From assembly GCA_040307645.1 (NCBI GenBank), contig JAWRJF010000105.1:1-60376 (forward strand): a stretch of DNA of 60,376 nucleotides, written 5' to 3'. The notes beneath the pieces are model-generated. The model saw only the letters and a program-made list of their open reading frames with translations. It searched no databases and had not been told where the DNA came from. Within the stretch, counting starts at the first letter, position 1, and each line of letters begins with the position of its first letter. The position numbers were made by a program, and so were the translations under genes. The DNA comes from JAVXAG01 sp040307645. Lineage in GTDB: Bacteria > Bacillota > Clostridia > Peptostreptococcales > Anaerovoracaceae. This document shows, one piece after another, positions 16,598 to 26,620 of the stretch.

Positions 16598-19500
16598 TTA
16601 TATTATCTCATATTTGCACCCTTCAAACAAGGTATCAAATCTACAAATTCCCTTAAAATTACAAAAATCACATGGACTTTCGTTACCAGACTTTTTAGGG
16701 ATTAAATCAATACATCCATCTACAAGAGATTTTACCAGCTTTTTTATTTGAATGTCAACTTGCTTTTGTAATTCTTCAAACTCATCTTTTGACATAAGTG
16801 ATTCCTTTGAAGTACCTAAAATCTGACCTTTACTTTCTTTTATCTGCACTATATCCGAGAAACCTGAAAATTCCCCAGCAATCTCAGCAATTATATCCGG
16901 TTCGTCTAATATTATTCCATTTAGCTTAAAGGCTTTTCTAATTTGGTTATCTAGATCTGATTTAATAATATCGTTTTCAAGACCACTAACGTCTATAGAT
17001 GGTTCTGCTATATGAAAATAAAAGATTCCTGCAGGCTGTCGCCTGCTCTCTTGTGCCGCTTTCATATAAAGCATTAATTGAAGCCTATAACCTTTAACTG
17101 CCTCGTTGCAATCGAATTTTTCTATACCTGATTTATAGTCAATAATTTTTATTTTGTCGCTGTCGAGTATATCCATTCTGTCAATCTTACCCTCAATATA
17201 TACTTCTTCTCCTGGCAAATTTATCACAATTGGTTTTATCTCTTTTCCCCTGCCAAAGGAGACTTCGAATTTGCTCTCTTTTATTTTTCCTGCTCTAACC
17301 TGCATGATTAATATCCAGCATATTTCTGTACATATATCTTCTAGCCTTTCCGCTTTATATTTTTCTTCATTTCCAGCTTCAAAAAGACCTTCTTTATATT
17401 TTCCAATTTCTTCAGCTATTGTTTTTTCCACAAAATCCTTGCATTCTTCTTTTGTAATTGTCATCCATTTAGAATTTTCTGAGGTTATGGCAACACCGTG
17501 CTGAGATAAAGCCCTTGATATCTTCATAAGGCAAATATGATAAATATCGCCTATCTCCCTGCCAGCCACCTGATATACCCGTCTCTCATCAGGTCTTAAA
17601 CCATACGAGATTAAGTGAGAAAAAGGACATCTGCTGTATTTTTCAATTCTTGATGGGCTTAGGGATATGTTTGTTGCTTCATCTCTTAAAAATAGTGATT
17701 CCACTAACTCCCTAGGTAGATTATCCTGTTTATTGGTAAATGATAATCCTGATGTAACTTTCTGAAGGGTTTTAGTTTTATTCTCTAAATACCAGTTATA
17801 TACGGCTTTCCACTCAGGCGCCACATCACCGCTGCTTCTCATTTTTTCAGTCAAATGTTTAAGGCTATTTATCGTTCCCGAGATTAATTTTAATGAGTCG
17901 GGCTGATTTAATACATCTTTTTTTATTGATATGTCATGGAATGAAGAAACTATCTCATAGATGATTTCAGATGGCCTTATTTCTTTTCCATCTTCGTCTG
18001 CCACTGAGTAGCTAATCCATAAAATTTCTGTAGGTTTGCTCAAGTTTCTATAAATACCCAGTCTCTCTTCTTGCAATCTGATTTCATCTACTTTACAAAT
18101 CTCCTTGCCTTTTTCCCTGAATAAAACTTTTTCTTCTAGAGAAAACAACCCCTCATTGCCCGGATCCTGCGGCAATATTCCTTCGTTAGCACCAATAACA
18201 ACCATCGCCTTAACATTACCCGTTCTAGTTCTTTGCATTGTTCCCATTATTATTCCATCTGTTGTCGGTGGGATGATTCCTACTTCAACTTGAGAAAAAC
18301 CTACATTCAGTAAATTTACCAATGAATTTTTATCGAAACTATTCTCCCCAATAAGTTCAACTATTTGATCAAAAATAATAATAATATGGTTAAAAACCTG
18401 ACTAGCTTCTTCCGCCAGTTCAACTTCTCCTTTTTCCTCCTGAATAGAAATATAGCGTAATATCTTGCTTTCTAATTCACAATGTTCTAATAAAAAATAA
18501 TACAGTTTTTCTATAAAATCCTTTACACTTTTAGCGGTTTTCATTTCCTTTTCCAGGATTAAAAATGGGTTTATAACTTTTTCTCTAATTCGATTGATTT
18601 TATTAAGTCCATCTTCACCCAGTTCATTTATTCCTCGTATAAAAGGTTTTTTCCACATGGTTCCTTTAACTCTATATTGGAATCCATAGTTTTCTAAAAT
18701 CTCCACCTCTTCTGTAGTAACATCACCAAATCCCGTTTTCAAACCTCTAAAAATATCTTGGGTATAATAACCATTTACTATTACGTCAATCATTGACATA
18801 ATATAAATTACTATTGGTGAATTTAGTATACTTCTTTTCTTATCTATAAAAATATCTATACCATATTCAGCAAAAACTCTTTCTATAATAGAGCCTCTTG
18901 TCTCTTGATCGTTACAAACTAAGACTATATCTCTATATCTATAGCCTTTATCCCTTATTAATTCTGTTACAAAAGCAGCTGCGCTTTCAGCCTCATTATA
19001 AAGATTTGCACATTGAGTAATATGAATATCCTTGCACAGTTCCTTCTTCTTTTTCCCTACAGAAAAAAGTTCTCTTTCAAGATGCCTAATATCCTCACTC
19101 TTATGGGTAATCTCATATTTACTTGGTATTTCTTCTTCTGTTATTTTGTTTTTGGCCGCAATAGCTCTCTCTTTAAGGTTGTTTTTAACAAGTCCTGTTA
19201 GCTGAAAAAGGTCTTCATCCTTGCAATTTCTTGCCCACGTCAAAAGGACATTTACACTTACGGCTGATTCAATTAATTTTTCTATAACATCCAAAGCTTT
19301 AGGAGCAAAACTGTCAAAACCATATATCCATATTTCAGATTCTTTTATGGTTTTAGATTTAGGAATATTATTAATAAATAAATCTATATAATCCTCTGAG
19401 TCAGTATATTTGCCTTCTATCTGCTTTTCATACTGACTATAAAGAAGGTAAATATCCTCCAATTTTTTCTTTAAATACCCTTCACTCTCAATACTATCTA

Positions 19501-19900
19501 TTATGGATTTAAGCATTTCAGCGTCGCCATTATACTGTTTCATTTCAGAAATAAAATTATTTACTAGCTCTATAAAGGTATTCTTTTCTTCTAAGCCTCT
19601 AAAAACCTGTAACGCTTCTTTTTCGTTGTATGCAATGCTAGACAAAAGCATATGTCTACCATATTTATCAATAAACGTGCGTTTTCCTCCACCCAATTCA
19701 TTTATAAGTCTATGACCTAATCTCGACATACTTATTATTTCAATATCCATAAGGCCTTTGGAGTTTAAGTATTTTATTGCCTGTTTTTCTGCCTCCAACG
19801 TATATTGGTCGGGAACTATTATAAGCGCCCGACCATTGATTTTCTCATATATGAACTTCTCTTTATCTATACATTCTCTTCCATAGAAAATATTTAACAT
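16598..19900 (-). CDS. addB: AddB-like helicase/nuclease subunit
   Basis: Homologue of AddB of the AddAB double-strand-break resection enzyme. The 1100-residue length matches. The C-terminal PD-(D/E)XK nuclease core is intact (GKIDRMD ... KIIDYKSG near residues 890-925). The four iron-sulfur cysteines are present: one in SRCPFSH near 760 and three in CDFCNFKGIC near 1080. The N-terminal Walker A is not: where B. subtilis AddB has GRSGSGKT, this protein has GRECIDKEK. AddA, usually the next gene, is not in the window; a tRNA follows instead. AGAGGAAA precedes the ATG, overlapping the stop region of the upstream phosphatase gene. Confidence 0.9.
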   Translation of the reverse strand: MLNIFYGRECIDKEKFIYEKINGRALIIVPDQYTLEAEKQAIKYLNSKGLMDIEIISMSRLGHRLINELGGGKRTFIDKYGRHMLLSSIAYNEKEALQVFRGLEEKNTFIELVNNFISEMKQYNGDAEMLKSIIDSIESEGYLKKKLEDIYLLYSQYEKQIEGKYTDSEDYIDLFINNIPKSKTIKESEIWIYGFDSFAPKALDVIEKLIESAVSVNVLLTWARNCKDEDLFQLTGLVKNNLKERAIAAKNKITEEEIPSKYEITHKSEDIRHLERELFSVGKKKKELCKDIHITQCANLYNEAESAAAFVTELIRDKGYRYRDIVLVCNDQETRGSIIERVFAEYGIDIFIDKKRSILNSPIVIYIMSMIDVIVNGYYTQDIFRGLKTGFGDVTTEEVEILENYGFQYRVKGTMWKKPFIRGINELGEDGLNKINRIREKVINPFLILEKEMKTAKSVKDFIEKLYYFLLEHCELESKILRYISIQEEKGEVELAEEASQVFNHIIIIFDQIVELIGENSFDKNSLVNLLNVGFSQVEVGIIPPTTDGIIMGTMQRTRTGNVKAMVVIGANEGILPQDPGNEGLFSLEEKVLFREKGKEICKVDEIRLQEERLGIYRNLSKPTEILWISYSVADEDGKEIRPSEIIYEIVSSFHDISIKKDVLNQPDSLKLISGTINSLKHLTEKMRSSGDVAPEWKAVYNWYLENKTKTLQKVTSGLSFTNKQDNLPRELVESLFLRDEATNISLSPSRIEKYSRCPFSHLISYGLRPDERRVYQVAGREIGDIYHICLMKISRALSQHGVAITSENSKWMTITKEECKDFVEKTIAEEIGKYKEGLFEAGNEEKYKAERLEDICTEICWILIMQVRAGKIKESKFEVSFGRGKEIKPIVINLPGEEVYIEGKIDRMDILDSDKIKIIDYKSGIEKFDCNEAVKGYRLQLMLYMKAAQESRRQPAGIFYFHIAEPSIDVSGLENDIIKSDLDNQIRKAFKLNGIILDEPDIIAEIAGEFSGFSDIVQIKESKGQILGTSKESLMSKDEFEELQKQVDIQIKKLVKSLVDGCIDLIPKKSGNESPCDFCNFKGICRFDTLFEGCKYEII

Positions 19901-19909
19901 GTTTTCCTC

Positions 19910-20551
19910 TTAAATAATTTCAAACAAATCATTAGCTTCTTTAATAATATACTCCGGTTTATTAGGACCATTTTTGTCTTCTTCAGTAACAGCTATAGCC
20001 CAGTCAACTAAAACCGATTTCACTCCTGCATTTTTCGCACACAGTATGTCGAACATACTGTCTCCTACCATTATAGCCTCTTTTTCTGAAATCCCAAAGT
20101 TTTTTAATGCGATTAAAACCGGTTCAGGATCAGGTTTATGCTTATTTGTATCATCACAAGACACAATATTATCAACATATTTATCCAAATTAAACTTCTC
20201 TAACCCAGTCAATGTTGTGTCTCTAGTTCTAGAGGTTACTATTCCAATATTATAAGCTTTCTTTTTTAGCTCTGAAATAAGTTCATACATTCCATCAAAT
20301 AAAGTGATAGACTCTTTAAAATGAAGTCGTTGATACTCCCTATATGTTTCTATTGCCTCGCTGATATCCTCCCCAGGGAATGCCCTCTCCATGCTTATCC
20401 AAAGGGGTTCTCCAAAAGTCTTAACAATCTCTTTTACAGGGTGTATCTTCCCTCTATATTTTTTATAAGTATGCTGCCAAGAGTCAATTACCACCTGGTT
20501 TGTATTAGCAACAGTTCCATCAAAATCAAATATTATGGTGTTTATAGCCAT
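19910..20551 (-). CDS. HAD-family phosphatase, PpaX/Gph-like
   Basis: A 213-residue HAD hydrolase: motif I DFDGTVANT (nucleophile Asp9, acid Asp11), motif II TSR near 105, a lysine in KHKPDPEP, and motif IV GDSMFD. Residues 15-80 form the C1 cap. Length and the motif I sequence are closest to PpaX, the pyrophosphatase that removes pyrophosphate from HPr kinase turnover; phosphoglycolate phosphatase (Gph) is the alternative. hprK is not in view. AAGGAGA precedes the ATG. It is tightly packed between tex and addB. Confidence 0.8.
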   Translation of the reverse strand: MAINTIIFDFDGTVANTNQVVIDSWQHTYKKYRGKIHPVKEIVKTFGEPLWISMERAFPGEDISEAIETYREYQRLHFKESITLFDGMYELISELKKKAYNIGIVTSRTRDTTLTGLEKFNLDKYVDNIVSCDDTNKHKPDPEPVLIALKNFGISEKEAIMVGDSMFDILCAKNAGVKSVLVDWAIAVTEEDKNGPNKPEYIIKEANDLFEII

Positions 20552-20562
20552 TGCTTCTCCTT

Positions 20563-22737
20563 TTATAATTTCATAGTTAATGCTACTTTTTGCTTTTCAT
20601 AATCAATACTCAGTATTTTTACCTTTACAGTATCTCCTACAGAAACAACATCCATGGGATGTTTAATATATTTATCGCTTAATTGCGATATATGAACCAA
20701 TCCATCATTTTTTACTCCAATATCGACGAAAGCTCCGAAATCCACTACATTCCTTACTGTTCCAGTCATCTCCATATCTACTTTTAGATCCTCAAAACTT
20801 CTCACGTCATTTCTGAAAATAACAGGTGGTGCATCGTCTCTAGGGTCCCTTGCAGGCTTTTTCATTTCATCTATTATATCCGTCAAAGTCATTTCGCCAA
20901 TGCCTAAATCTTCCGCCATCTTTTTTATGCTTTCAGATAGTTTTTTCCCGGGATATGCTGCCCATATTTTTTCGTCGATATCCTTTGCTCCACCATTTTG
21001 AATTTCTTCTTTAGATACGCCAATTCTTGCCATCATCTCTTCTGCAGCTTTATATGATTCAGGATGTACAGACGTACTATCCAAAGGATCTTTTCCTTCG
21101 CTTATTCTCATAAACCCTGCGCACTGTTTAAAAGTCTTCTCACCTAGTTTTGCAACTTTTAGTAACTGTTTCCTTGATTCAAATTTGCCATTTTCTTCTC
21201 TAAAAGCAACGATATTCTTAGCTATTCCCATGTTAATTCCTGCAATATAGGACAGTAATGACGGAGAGGCTGTATTTAAATCAACCCCAACTCTATTTAC
21301 GCAATCTTCAACTACGTTTGCTAAGGCCGTATTCAAATAACCTTGATTTATATCGTGCTGATACTGCCCAACTCCAATATGCTTAGGATCAATTTTAACA
21401 AGTTCTGCCAGTGGATCTTGTAGTCTCCTTCCAAGAGACATTGCCCCTCTGGTTGTAACATCTAAATCAGGATACTCCTCCGTTGCCAGTTTAGATGCAG
21501 AATAAACAGATGCCCCAGCTTCGTTTACGATAGTATATTGTACATCATAGTCATTTTTTTTCAAAAAGTTCGCTACTACTTCTTCAGTCTCTCGCGAAGC
21601 CGTTCCATTACCGATAACAATTATATCAATTCCAAACTTCTCAATCATTTTTTGCAGAACTCTTTCGGTACCTGCTATATCATTTTTAGGCTGTGTAGGG
21701 TAAATAGTAGTATACGCCATTAGTTTCCCAGTTTCATTTAAAACAGCTACTTTACAACCTGTCCTATATCCCGGGTCAATACTTATTACTCGTTTGCCTT
21801 TTACCGGTGGAACCATCAAAAGGTTCTCGGTATTTTTGGCAAAAACTTTTACTGCATCTAATTCCGCTCTCTCTGTTAACAGATTCCTCATCTCACGTTC
21901 GATAGAAGGCGCCATAAGTCTCTTATAAGCATCTGTAATAGTTTCAATCAAGATATTATAGAATATAGATTTGTCATTTCTGATAATCTCTTTTTTGATT
22001 AAATCTGTTAAATCCTCCTGAATAACTACAACCTTAACTTTTAATTTCTTTTCTTTTTCTCCTCTGTTTACAGCAAGGACTCTGTGGTTTGGAATTTTAT
22101 TAATTGCCTCTTGATATTCATAATATGTATCATAGACTGTCTTTTCTTCCGGGTTTACTGCTTCAGTTGAAATCAGGCCTGTTTCAAAAGTCTTTTCTCT
22201 TACCATCTTAGTTATTTCCGGATCATCAGCTATCATCTCAGCGATTATATCAGAAGCACCTTGGATGGCTTCTTCAGCAGTGTTAACATCTTTTTCAGGG
22301 TCGACAAATTTCCCAGCAATTTCATCAACTGAACCAGACGTATTTTGCTGACTGAAGAAAATCATAGCCAAAGGTTCAAGGCCTTTTGCTTTTGCCTTTG
22401 ACGCTCTTGTAGCCTTTTTTTGTTTGTATGGTTTGTAAAGATCTTCTACTCTCTGCAAAACCTCTGCCTTTTCTATTTCCAGCTTTAGTTCCTCTGTCAG
22501 TTTTCCTTGTTCGTCAATAAGTCTAATTACTTCTTCTTTTCTAGCCTCTAAATTTCTAAGGTATTGAAGTCTCTCTTCCATATCCCTTAATGTCACGTCT
22601 GTAAGCCCACCTGTAACTTCTTTTCTGTATCGTGCAATAAATGGTATTGTATTGCCTTCATCAATTAAATTTACAGTGCTCTCTACCTGTCCGACCTTAA
22701 CCTTAAACTCAGCCGCTAATTTGTCTATAATATTCAT
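20563..22737 (-). CDS. tex: Tex-family RNA-binding protein
   Basis: Tex is a conserved S1-containing protein linked to transcription and RNA quality control (structurally like eukaryotic Spt6). The 724-residue product has the Tex N-terminal helical region, a YqgF/RNase H-like fold (SIDPGYRTGCKVAVLNETG near residues 320-340), a helix-hairpin-helix region (INMGIAKNIVAFREENG) and a C-terminal S1 domain (about 648-720, GTVRNVVDFGAFVDIGV). AAGGA precedes the ATG. The prfB stop is four bases upstream, so it is co-transcribed. Confidence 0.95.
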   Translation of the reverse strand: MNIIDKLAAEFKVKVGQVESTVNLIDEGNTIPFIARYRKEVTGGLTDVTLRDMEERLQYLRNLEARKEEVIRLIDEQGKLTEELKLEIEKAEVLQRVEDLYKPYKQKKATRASKAKAKGLEPLAMIFFSQQNTSGSVDEIAGKFVDPEKDVNTAEEAIQGASDIIAEMIADDPEITKMVREKTFETGLISTEAVNPEEKTVYDTYYEYQEAINKIPNHRVLAVNRGEKEKKLKVKVVVIQEDLTDLIKKEIIRNDKSIFYNILIETITDAYKRLMAPSIEREMRNLLTERAELDAVKVFAKNTENLLMVPPVKGKRVISIDPGYRTGCKVAVLNETGKLMAYTTIYPTQPKNDIAGTERVLQKMIEKFGIDIIVIGNGTASRETEEVVANFLKKNDYDVQYTIVNEAGASVYSASKLATEEYPDLDVTTRGAMSLGRRLQDPLAELVKIDPKHIGVGQYQHDINQGYLNTALANVVEDCVNRVGVDLNTASPSLLSYIAGINMGIAKNIVAFREENGKFESRKQLLKVAKLGEKTFKQCAGFMRISEGKDPLDSTSVHPESYKAAEEMMARIGVSKEEIQNGGAKDIDEKIWAAYPGKKLSESIKKMAEDLGIGEMTLTDIIDEMKKPARDPRDDAPPVIFRNDVRSFEDLKVDMEMTGTVRNVVDFGAFVDIGVKNDGLVHISQLSDKYIKHPMDVVSVGDTVKVKILSIDYEKQKVALTMKL

Positions 22738-22741
22738 ATTC

Positions 22742-23843
22742 TTATTCCTTCTGTTTTAATTTTTCATTAATAAAATAATCTAAATCCCCATCCATTACAG
22801 CATTTACATTACCAACTTCCGCCCCTGTTCTATGATCTTTTACCATAGTGTAGGGCTGGAAAACATAAGATCTTATCTGAGATCCCCATGTTATTAAAGA
22901 AAAATCACCTTTTAGTTCTTTAAGATTTTCTTTATGTTCCTGCTCCTTTAACTCAATTAGTCTGGAAGTCAGGATTTTCATTGCCATATCTTTGTTTTGA
23001 TGTTGGCTTCTCTCGTTTTGGCATGTTACCACAATATTTGTGGGAATATGCGTTATCCTAATTGCAGAATCCGTTTTGTTTACGTGTTGACCTCCTGCAC
23101 CACTGCTCCTATAAGTGTCTATCCTTAAATCCTCAAGGTCTATATCTATGGTCATATCATCTTCTATCTCTGGTATTACTTCTAATGATGCAAAGGATGT
23201 CTGTCTTTTACCCGCCGCATTAAACGGAGAAATTCTTACTAACCTATGAACGCCTTTTTCATTTTTCAAGTATCCATAAGCATTTTCTCCTTCCACAATA
23301 AGAGTCGCACTTTTTATTCCTGCTTCTGTGTCATCTTGTAAATCTATAACCTTTACATTGTACCCTTTTTTCTCTGACCACCTAGTATACATTCTAAGCA
23401 GCATTTCAGCCCAATCCATTGCATCGACACCACCTGTCCCTGCATGTATAGATATAATAGCATTATTGTGGTCATACTTTCCGTCAAGTAAAGTCTTAAT
23501 TTTTAGGTTATCTAAACTTGAATTCAATGCATGAAAAGAAGAAACTAAATTTTTAGCTTCTCCTTCATCTTCCATTTCTTCAACAAGTGGTATTAGTTGA
23601 TCTATATCATCAAGTTCATTTTCTAAAGCATAAAAATCTTCTAAAGCTTTTTCTACAGATTTTTTTTCTTTAAGTATCTTCTGCGCAATATCTGGTTCAT
23701 CCCAAAACCCGACTTCTTCAATTTTACTATTAAAGCCTTTTAGTTTTTCCTTTAACCCTGCAAGGTCAAAGAGACTCACCTACCTCTTTCAAATTTTCCT
23801 TGGTAGATGGAATTTGTAATTTGATCTGATCTAATTCTAACAT
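22742..23843 (-). CDS. prfB: Peptide chain release factor 2 (programmed +1 frameshift)
   Basis: RF2 ends translation at UAA and UGA. The reading frame opens at the ATG at 23843 (GGGGGAG upstream), runs 25 codons and meets TGA at 23768-23766 in the context CTT TGA C. Skipping one base there joins the main frame, giving 366 residues, the usual RF2 length. AGGTAGGTGAG just ahead acts as the internal Shine-Dalgarno. The main part has the GGQ peptidyl-hydrolysis motif (SSGAGGQHVNKTDS) and the RF2 stop-codon region. This is the classic autoregulation: low RF2 lets the ribosome slip and make more. It lies 10 bases after secA, as in many Firmicutes. Confidence 0.97.
23763..23785 (-). promoter_or_regulatory. 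RF2 +1 frameshift signal
   Basis: Minus strand: an AGGTGAG-like internal Shine-Dalgarno a few bases before the slippery CTT, then TGA and C. The in-frame stop is 23768-23766. Confidence 0.9.
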
Positions 23844-23853
23844 GATTCTCCCC

Positions 23854-26601
23854 CTATTTATTCATACAGCAGTTCTTATACTTTTTACCCGAACCACAAG
23901 GGCAAGGATCATTCCTTCCGATTTTTGGTTCTTCTCTTCTTACTGTTTCTTGTTTGCTATCTCTATCTGGAACAAAAGTCTGTTCAGGGCTATCAGCTGC
24001 TCCATGCTGTGGAGCGTCTACATAATCACTCTTTTTAGCTTCCTTTGCTTCCATAATTGCTTTTCGTTCTGTAGTTGTATTTACTGTTACATTAAAGCAA
24101 TATTTTACCGTATCTTCACGTATACCTTGAATCATCTGTTCAAACATATCAAAACCTTCTTTTGCATATGCTGCTGCAGGGTCCTGCTGACCTAATGCAC
24201 GAAGACCAATTCCTGATTTTAACTGATCCATAGCATCAATATGATCCATCCAAAGATTATCAACAACACGAAGAAGTATCATTCTTTCTACTTCTCTCAT
24301 GTGTTCTACGCCTATTTCAGCTTCTTTTTCTTCATAAATAGTTTCAAAAGCAGCGTATAGGTTTTCTTTAAGAGATTCCTCTGTTAAGCTTTGAACCTCA
24401 CTATCTTTTAATGTAGTTTTTAAGTCAAATTTACTTGCGATTTTTTTAAGGTTTTTTTCTAGTGTCTCTAAGTCCCACTCTTCTGGATATTTTGAGGCGA
24501 ATATTATTGGATCTGCAATCTCATCTATATACTCTCTAGTCATATTAGCAATATAATCTTTTAGATCCTCACCAAAAAGAACTTTTCTGCGTTCTTCATA
24601 TATGATTTCTCTCTGCTTGTTCATTACATTATCATATTGTAAAACATATTTTCTAATGCCAAAGTTTTTACCTTCAACCTTTTTCTGCGCACTTTCAATG
24701 GATTTTGTTAACATTCCAGCCTCAATTGCCTCATCCTCTTCAAGCCCCATCTTTTTAACAATTGTTTGCATCCTTTCGCCACCGAAAAGACGCATTAACT
24801 CATCTTCCATAGAAATATAAAACTGTGTAGAACCTGGGTCACCTTGACGACCAGATCTTCCTCTTAGCTGATTATCTATACGTCTTGATTCATGTCTTTC
24901 TGTTCCTATGATACAAAGTCCGCCTAACTGTCTAACCTTCTCTTGCTCTTCTCTTCTTTCTTCTTTAAATCTATCGTGAAGTTTATTAAAAGTTTCTCTA
25001 GCTTTATTCATCTCAGGGTCATCAGATTTGACAAAACTTGTTGCGAATGAAATCTGTTCATCGGTAAAGCCTTCTTTTTTCATCTCCCTCTTAGCTTCAA
25101 ATTCAGGGTTTCCGCCAAGTATAATATCTGTACCTCTACCTGCCATATTTGTAGCTATAGTTACAGCATTTAAACGTCCTGCTTCCGCAACTATTTCTGC
25201 TTCTTTATCATGCTGTTTCGCATTTAAAACATTATGCTTAATTCCCTTTTTTCTAAGCATGTCACTAAGTATTTCTGATTTTTCAATTGAAATAGTACCA
25301 ATAAGTACTGGTTGACCGGTTTTATGAATTTCTGAAACTTTAGTTGCGATTGCTTTGAATTTTCCTATTTCCTTACCATATATCGAGTCCTGCAAATCTT
25401 CTCTTGCAATCGGCTGGTTTGTTGGTATTACTACAACATCCATGTTATATATATCTCTAAATTCTTCTTCTTCAGTCTTAGCAGTACCTGTCATACCTGA
25501 TAGTTTTTGGTACATTCTGAAATAGTTCTGAAGTGTTATAGTTGCTAATGTTTTGGATTCAGATCTTACTAACACACGTTCTTTTGCTTCAATAGCCTGG
25601 TGAAGACCATTACTATATCTTCTTCCGAACATAAGACGTCCGGTAAATTCATCGACTATTACAATCTCACCATCTTTAACAATATAATCTACATCTCTTT
25701 TCATAAGGTTTCTTGCTTTTAGTGCTTGCAAAACATGATGGTTTATTTCCATGTTTTCTGGGTCTCCAAAGTTTTCTAAATTAAAAAACTTCTCCGCCTT
25801 TTCAACGCCTTCTTCAGTTAAAGAAACCTGTTGGTCCTTCTCTTCAACAGTAAAATCTTTTTCATTTGCTAAAGTAGTTACAAATCTATCTGCAGTTTTA
25901 TATAAATCAGTTGATTTTGCACCTTGTCCGGAAATAATAAGTGGCGTTCTTGCTTCATCAACTAAAATTGAGTCAACTTCGTCTATAATTGCATAATTTA
26001 ACTCTCTTTGCGTTAAATCTTCTTTATAAATAACCATATTATCTCTCAAATAGTCAAATCCGAATTCATTGTTAGTACCATAGGTAATATCAGCTCTATA
26101 TGCAGCTTTTCTGACTTCTTCACTAATTCCATGGATTACGCAGCCTACAGTTAGTCCTAAGAAAGAATATAGTTTACCCATCCACTCTGCGTCACGTTTC
26201 GCCAGATAATCATTTACTGTAATTACATGTACACCTTTTCCTTCTAAAGCATTTAGATATGCCGGTAAAGTCGCAACCAAGGTTTTACCTTCACCGGTTT
26301 TCATCTCTGCGATTCTTCCCTGATGAAGGGCAACACCACCAATAAGTTGTACCCTAAAATGCTTCATGCCAAGACTTCTAAAAGCCCCCTCTCGGCACAC
26401 AGCGAAAGCTTCTGGTAATAAGTCATCTAAGCTTTCTCCATTTTTTATTCTTTCCCTGAATTCTTCTGTCTTCCCCCTTAGCTGCTCATCTGTTAATTGT
26501 TGCATTGTTTCATCAAAGCTCTCAACTTTGTCTACGATTACCCCAATCTTTTTTACTTCTTTTGCATTTAAATCACCAAAGATTTTTTCCATTAGACCCA
26601 T
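23854..26601 (-). CDS. secA: Preprotein translocase ATPase SecA
   Basis: Motor ATPase of the Sec export channel at the membrane. With the start at 26601 (MGLMEKIFGD, the usual SecA opening) it is 915 residues. Walker A is in MKTGEGKT near residue 95, DEVDSILVDEAR is the DEAD box, and the second helicase domain has GRSGRQGDPG. The C-terminal zinc-binding tail CPCGSGKKYKNCC, which contacts SecB or ribosomes, is present. An ATG at 26631 would overlap the upstream gene and lacks a ribosome binding site; AAAGGGG precedes 26601, slightly far at about 12 bases. Co-directional with the CorC-like gene and prfB. Confidence 0.97.
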   Translation of the reverse strand: MGLMEKIFGDLNAKEVKKIGVIVDKVESFDETMQQLTDEQLRGKTEEFRERIKNGESLDDLLPEAFAVCREGAFRSLGMKHFRVQLIGGVALHQGRIAEMKTGEGKTLVATLPAYLNALEGKGVHVITVNDYLAKRDAEWMGKLYSFLGLTVGCVIHGISEEVRKAAYRADITYGTNNEFGFDYLRDNMVIYKEDLTQRELNYAIIDEVDSILVDEARTPLIISGQGAKSTDLYKTADRFVTTLANEKDFTVEEKDQQVSLTEEGVEKAEKFFNLENFGDPENMEINHHVLQALKARNLMKRDVDYIVKDGEIVIVDEFTGRLMFGRRYSNGLHQAIEAKERVLVRSESKTLATITLQNYFRMYQKLSGMTGTAKTEEEEFRDIYNMDVVVIPTNQPIAREDLQDSIYGKEIGKFKAIATKVSEIHKTGQPVLIGTISIEKSEILSDMLRKKGIKHNVLNAKQHDKEAEIVAEAGRLNAVTIATNMAGRGTDIILGGNPEFEAKREMKKEGFTDEQISFATSFVKSDDPEMNKARETFNKLHDRFKEERREEQEKVRQLGGLCIIGTERHESRRIDNQLRGRSGRQGDPGSTQFYISMEDELMRLFGGERMQTIVKKMGLEEDEAIEAGMLTKSIESAQKKVEGKNFGIRKYVLQYDNVMNKQREIIYEERRKVLFGEDLKDYIANMTREYIDEIADPIIFASKYPEEWDLETLEKNLKKIASKFDLKTTLKDSEVQSLTEESLKENLYAAFETIYEEKEAEIGVEHMREVERMILLRVVDNLWMDHIDAMDQLKSGIGLRALGQQDPAAAYAKEGFDMFEQMIQGIREDTVKYCFNVTVNTTTERKAIMEAKEAKKSDYVDAPQHGAADSPEQTFVPDRDSKQETVRREEPKIGRNDPCPCGSGKKYKNCCMNK

Positions 26602-26620
26602 ATTATTATTAGTCCCCTTT

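Noticed and set aside
23764..23771. prfB as a pseudogene with a premature stop
   Set aside because: The stop is the programmed RF2 frameshift signal CTT TGA C with an internal Shine-Dalgarno.
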